Source: Winslowiella toletana (GTDB lineage: Bacteria; Pseudomonadota; Gammaproteobacteria; Enterobacterales; Enterobacteriaceae). Taken from it: a stretch of DNA of 64,000 bases. Below, piece by piece: positions 61,659 through 64,000 of the stretch. The stretch lies in assembly GCF_032164335.1 (NCBI RefSeq), contig NZ_CP134152.1, positions 1,860,001-1,924,000 of the forward strand. The letters are read 5' to 3'. Both the position numbers and the translations under genes were made by a program. The notes under the pieces were generated by a model. That model was not told the DNA's origin, did no database searches, and saw only the letters and a list, made by a program, of their open reading frames with translations. How positions within the stretch are numbered: the stretch's first letter is position 1; every line of letters begins with the position of its first letter.

Positions 61659-62093
61659 ATGTTGGACACTCAGCAGCATAATTTCTCGCGTTTACTTCAT
61701 CTCACTGCCCATGCGTGGCGGCTGGCGATCGATCGGCGCTTAAAAGCTAATGGCCTGAGCATGAACAGCTGGTTTGCCGTGGCCACTATCGCCAGCGAAA
61801 ATGAGCCGATGACGCAAAAGGCGCTGGCGCAGATACTCGGGCTGGAAGAAGCCAGCGTGGTGCCGCTAATCGATCGTCTGGTCAGGCAAAACCTGGTGCA
61901 GCGCGTTCAGCCGGAGGAGGATCGACGCAAGCGGCTGCTGCTGGTTACCGAACAGGGCAGTGAAGTGTTTCGTCGGGTGAAAATTGAAGCCGATACCCTA
62001 CGCGGTGAACTGCTGGCGAACGTCGATGAGCAGGAACTGGCGATTACACAGAAAGTTTTGCAGCAATTGTTGACGGCAACCGGAGCAAGCTGA
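61659..62093 (+). CDS. MarR/SlyA-family transcriptional repressor
   Basis: 144 residues. The winged-helix region (about 35-100) reads LSMNSWFAVATIASENEPMTQKALAQILGLEEASVVPLIDRLVRQNLVQRVQPEEDRRKRLLLVTEQG, with the DRR wing motif typical of MarR. It is the first gene of a marR-MFS-hlyD operon, so it most likely represses a multidrug exporter until a ligand binds. One base separates it from the MFS gene. Confidence 0.93.
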   Translation: MLDTQQHNFSRLLHLTAHAWRLAIDRRLKANGLSMNSWFAVATIASENEPMTQKALAQILGLEEASVVPLIDRLVRQNLVQRVQPEEDRRKRLLLVTEQGSEVFRRVKIEADTLRGELLANVDEQELAITQKVLQQLLTATGAS

Positions 62094-62094
62094 C

Positions 62095-63777
62095 GTGGCG
62101 AAAAACAGTCCTTATGGGCCGCGTGACTGGCAGCCGCATGAAAAACCGATGCTGCCGGGATCGCCGTCAACGCCGATCCACCCGGGCCATAAACGCATTG
62201 CCTTTGGCCTGATTGGCCTGCTGATTTCGATTACCGGTGCGCTGAGTAACGCGCTGGTTACCGCCAATCTGACCAATTTACAGGGAACCTTTGGCGCCTA
62301 TTCAAATGAGATTGCCTGGTTACCGGCGGTCTATGTCATGGGCAATATCTCAATTAACTTACTGTTGGTGAAGTTTCGCCAGCAGTTTGGCCTGCGTATT
62401 TTTACCGAAGCTTTTCTGGTGCTGTATGTGCTGGTGGCGTTTTTCCATCTGTTTGCCAACGATCTCAGCTCGGCGATTATCGTGCGCGCCGCGCATGGCA
62501 TGGTCGGTGCGGCGCTCAGTTCGCTCGGTATTTATTATCAGATTCAGGCGTGGCCAGCGAAGCATCGACTGAAAGCATTGACCATCGGTATCTGCGCCTC
62601 GCAGCTGGCGATCCCACTGGCGCGGCTGTTTTCTACCGAGCTGTTGCAGCTTGATGAGTGGCGCGGGCTGTATCTGTTCGAGCTGGGGCTGGCGATGATT
62701 GCGCTCGGCTGCGTTTTTCTGCTGAAGTTGCCGCCCGGCGATCGCAATAAAGTGTTCGAAAAAACCGACTTTCTCACTTTTGTGCTGCTGGCACCGGGCA
62801 TGGCGCTGCTGTGCGGCGTGCTGTCGCTGGGGCGCATTGAATGGTGGTTTACCACGCCGTGGCTGGGTGTCTGCCTGGCGCTGGCGCTGGTACTGATTGT
62901 CGCCGCGGTGGTGGTGGAGCATAACCGCACCAACCCGTTAATTAATACCCGCTGGCTCGGCAGCGGAGCGATAGTGCGGCTGGGCATTGTGATGATTATG
63001 ATGCGCGTGGTGCTGGCCGAGCAGAATACCGGCGCGATAGGCTTTTTACAGCAGATTGGCCTGCAAAACGATCAGATGCGCGGTCTGGCGCTGGCGATTA
63101 TTGCCGGAGTGATCGTCGGCATCATTGCCAGCGCGCTGACGATTAAGCCGACCCATCTTAGCTGGCCAATTGTCGTCTCGCTGCTGATTATGATGATCGC
63201 TTCGCTAATGGATGCTGATTCCAACCCGCTGACGCGCCCGGAAAATATGTATTTCAGCCAGTTTTTGCTTGGCTTCAGCAGCGCCTTTTTCCTTGCCCCG
63301 GCGATGCTGCTGGGCGTGGGCGGCGTGGTGACGCAGCCGAAAAATCTGGTCAGCTTTGTGGTGCTGTTCGGCATGAGCCAGAATCTTGGCGGGCTGATTG
63401 GCTCGGCGATCCTTGGCACCTTTCAGACCTGGCGGGAGAAGTACCACTCCAGTCTGCTGGGCGATCAGCTGTCGCTGCTTGACCCTAATGTTACGGAACG
63501 GCTTAGCCAGTATACCGCGCTGTATAACAGCCTGATTGGCGATGGCATTTTACGCAATGCCGAGGGCGTCGTGCAGCTGCAAAGCGTCGCCACATTGCAG
63601 GCCAATGTACTGGCATATAACGATACCTATTTACTGACTGCCGGTATGGCGCTGTGCACCCTGATGTGGGTGCTGTGGCGCTTAACCCGCCTGCGCTATC
63701 TCAACTGGCGTCAGGCAAAGCGTAACCAGCAAGCAGCACAACAAACACCAGCAATAACTGAATCTGGCAGGGATTAA
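62095..63777 (+). CDS. EmrB-like 14-helix MFS multidrug exporter
   Basis: 560 residues from GTG 62095. About fourteen hydrophobic helices are visible, starting at IAFGLIGLLISITGALSNALVTANLTNLQGTFG. The family motif near ITGALSNALVTANLTNLQGTFGAYSNEIAWLPAVYVMG and a central loop QPKN fit the DHA2 (EmrB/QacA) group. It works with the HlyD/EmrA-type membrane-fusion protein that starts 3 bp later to expel drugs across both membranes. Confidence 0.9.
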   Translation: MAKNSPYGPRDWQPHEKPMLPGSPSTPIHPGHKRIAFGLIGLLISITGALSNALVTANLTNLQGTFGAYSNEIAWLPAVYVMGNISINLLLVKFRQQFGLRIFTEAFLVLYVLVAFFHLFANDLSSAIIVRAAHGMVGAALSSLGIYYQIQAWPAKHRLKALTIGICASQLAIPLARLFSTELLQLDEWRGLYLFELGLAMIALGCVFLLKLPPGDRNKVFEKTDFLTFVLLAPGMALLCGVLSLGRIEWWFTTPWLGVCLALALVLIVAAVVVEHNRTNPLINTRWLGSGAIVRLGIVMIMMRVVLAEQNTGAIGFLQQIGLQNDQMRGLALAIIAGVIVGIIASALTIKPTHLSWPIVVSLLIMMIASLMDADSNPLTRPENMYFSQFLLGFSSAFFLAPAMLLGVGGVVTQPKNLVSFVVLFGMSQNLGGLIGSAILGTFQTWREKYHSSLLGDQLSLLDPNVTERLSQYTALYNSLIGDGILRNAEGVVQLQSVATLQANVLAYNDTYLLTAGMALCTLMWVLWRLTRLRYLNWRQAKRNQQAAQQTPAITESGRD

Positions 63778-63779
63778 CA

Positions 63780-64000
63780 ATGAGTCAACAGGAACAGGCG
63801 CAAGCCTCCGAGCGCGAGAGAACTAACAAGCTGCGTATTTTATCCATCGCCGTCGGCAGCGGTATCGCTATCGTCGGGGTTCTGGTGATTCTGTACGCCT
63901 GGCAGCTGTGGCCGTTTACCAGCAGCGCTCAGAGTACCGAAAATGCCTATGTGCGTGGCCAGATTACCTTTATCAGCCCTCAGGTTAACGGCTATGTCAC
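63780..64000 (+). CDS. HlyD/EmrA-type membrane-fusion protein, N-terminal part
   Basis: The first 73 codons of a gene cut by the right edge. An N-terminal cytoplasmic segment, one transmembrane helix (about 22-42, ILSIAVGSGIAIVGVLVILYAW) and the start of the periplasmic part (STENAYVRGQITFISPQVNGYV) match EmrA, whose TEnAYV.g....isp.v.G.V block begins the barrel-sandwich domain. Coupled to the MFS gene (3-bp gap). Confidence 0.9.
   Translation, partial: MSQQEQAQASERERTNKLRILSIAVGSGIAIVGVLVILYAWQLWPFTSSAQSTENAYVRGQITFISPQVNGYV

Overview
The window reads as chromosomal DNA of an enterobacterium, most likely Erwiniaceae (Erwinia/Pantoea-like) or a close relative. This rests on typical enterobacterial gene types (SotB, YoaK-like DUF1275, CscRAB, EcpRABCD, MarT/FidL-like pair, EmrAB-like exporter), Shine-Dalgarno usage and intrinsic terminators. 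The species call is an inference. No tRNA, rRNA, CRISPR array or intact insertion sequence was found.

Layout. 0-5.5 kb: an Old Yellow Enzyme start, a TetR regulator and an NTF2-like protein tied together by three copies of a paired 12-bp operator-like element; then an M24-fold/DeoR pair and a beta-carbonic anhydrase. 6-13 kb: an E. coli common pilus (ecp/mat) operon, ecpR-A-B-C-D, on the minus strand, with a second EcpR-like regulator beyond its terminator and no ecpE. 14.4-33.7 kb: a plus-strand supercluster in which a two-partner-secretion exoprotein (TpsA) and its transporter (TpsB) are followed without a strong terminator by a dedicated type II fatty-acid/polyketide-like synthase (AcpS-type PPTase, KR, DH, ACP, GcvT-like enzyme, fused KS-CLF, two atypical KS-fold proteins, malonyl transferase) and an envelope export set (ABC ATPase, FtsX-like permease, periplasmic helical-repeat protein, LolA-like protein, outer-membrane barrel, polytopic membrane protein). 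It ends at a strong terminator. 33.8-34.5 kb: a displaced ecpE preceded by the last 23 codons of a second ecpD. 35-43.8 kb: a MarT/FidL-like regulatory pair, a classical chaperone-usher fimbrial operon and a LuxR-type regulator. Thus 6-43.8 kb is one long surface-adhesin region.

44-64 kb: ordinary accessory metabolism and transport. It has an HTH-less LacI-like protein, SotB, DUF4385 and DUF1275 proteins, an Ala/Thr/Glu-rich lipoprotein, a compact sucrose regulon (cscR, cscA, cscB with two identical palindromic operators and a CRP site), an HPP membrane protein, an SDR, a YmgB/AriR-like small protein, an acetyltransferase fragment, an MBL hydrolase divergent from a LysR regulator, a candidate small RNA, a 45-residue membrane protein, a Tat-exported amidohydrolase with a LysR regulator, a YegS-like lipid kinase and a MarR-MFS-HlyD drug-efflux operon cut by the window end.

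The main candidate for a new system is the 14.4-33.7 kb cluster. The gene order suggests that a specialised acyl or polyketide product is made in the cytoplasm, moved to the outer membrane by a Lol/Mac-like route and used together with, or attached to, the short TpsA exoprotein. The enzyme families are clear from motifs; the product and its link to TpsA are inference.
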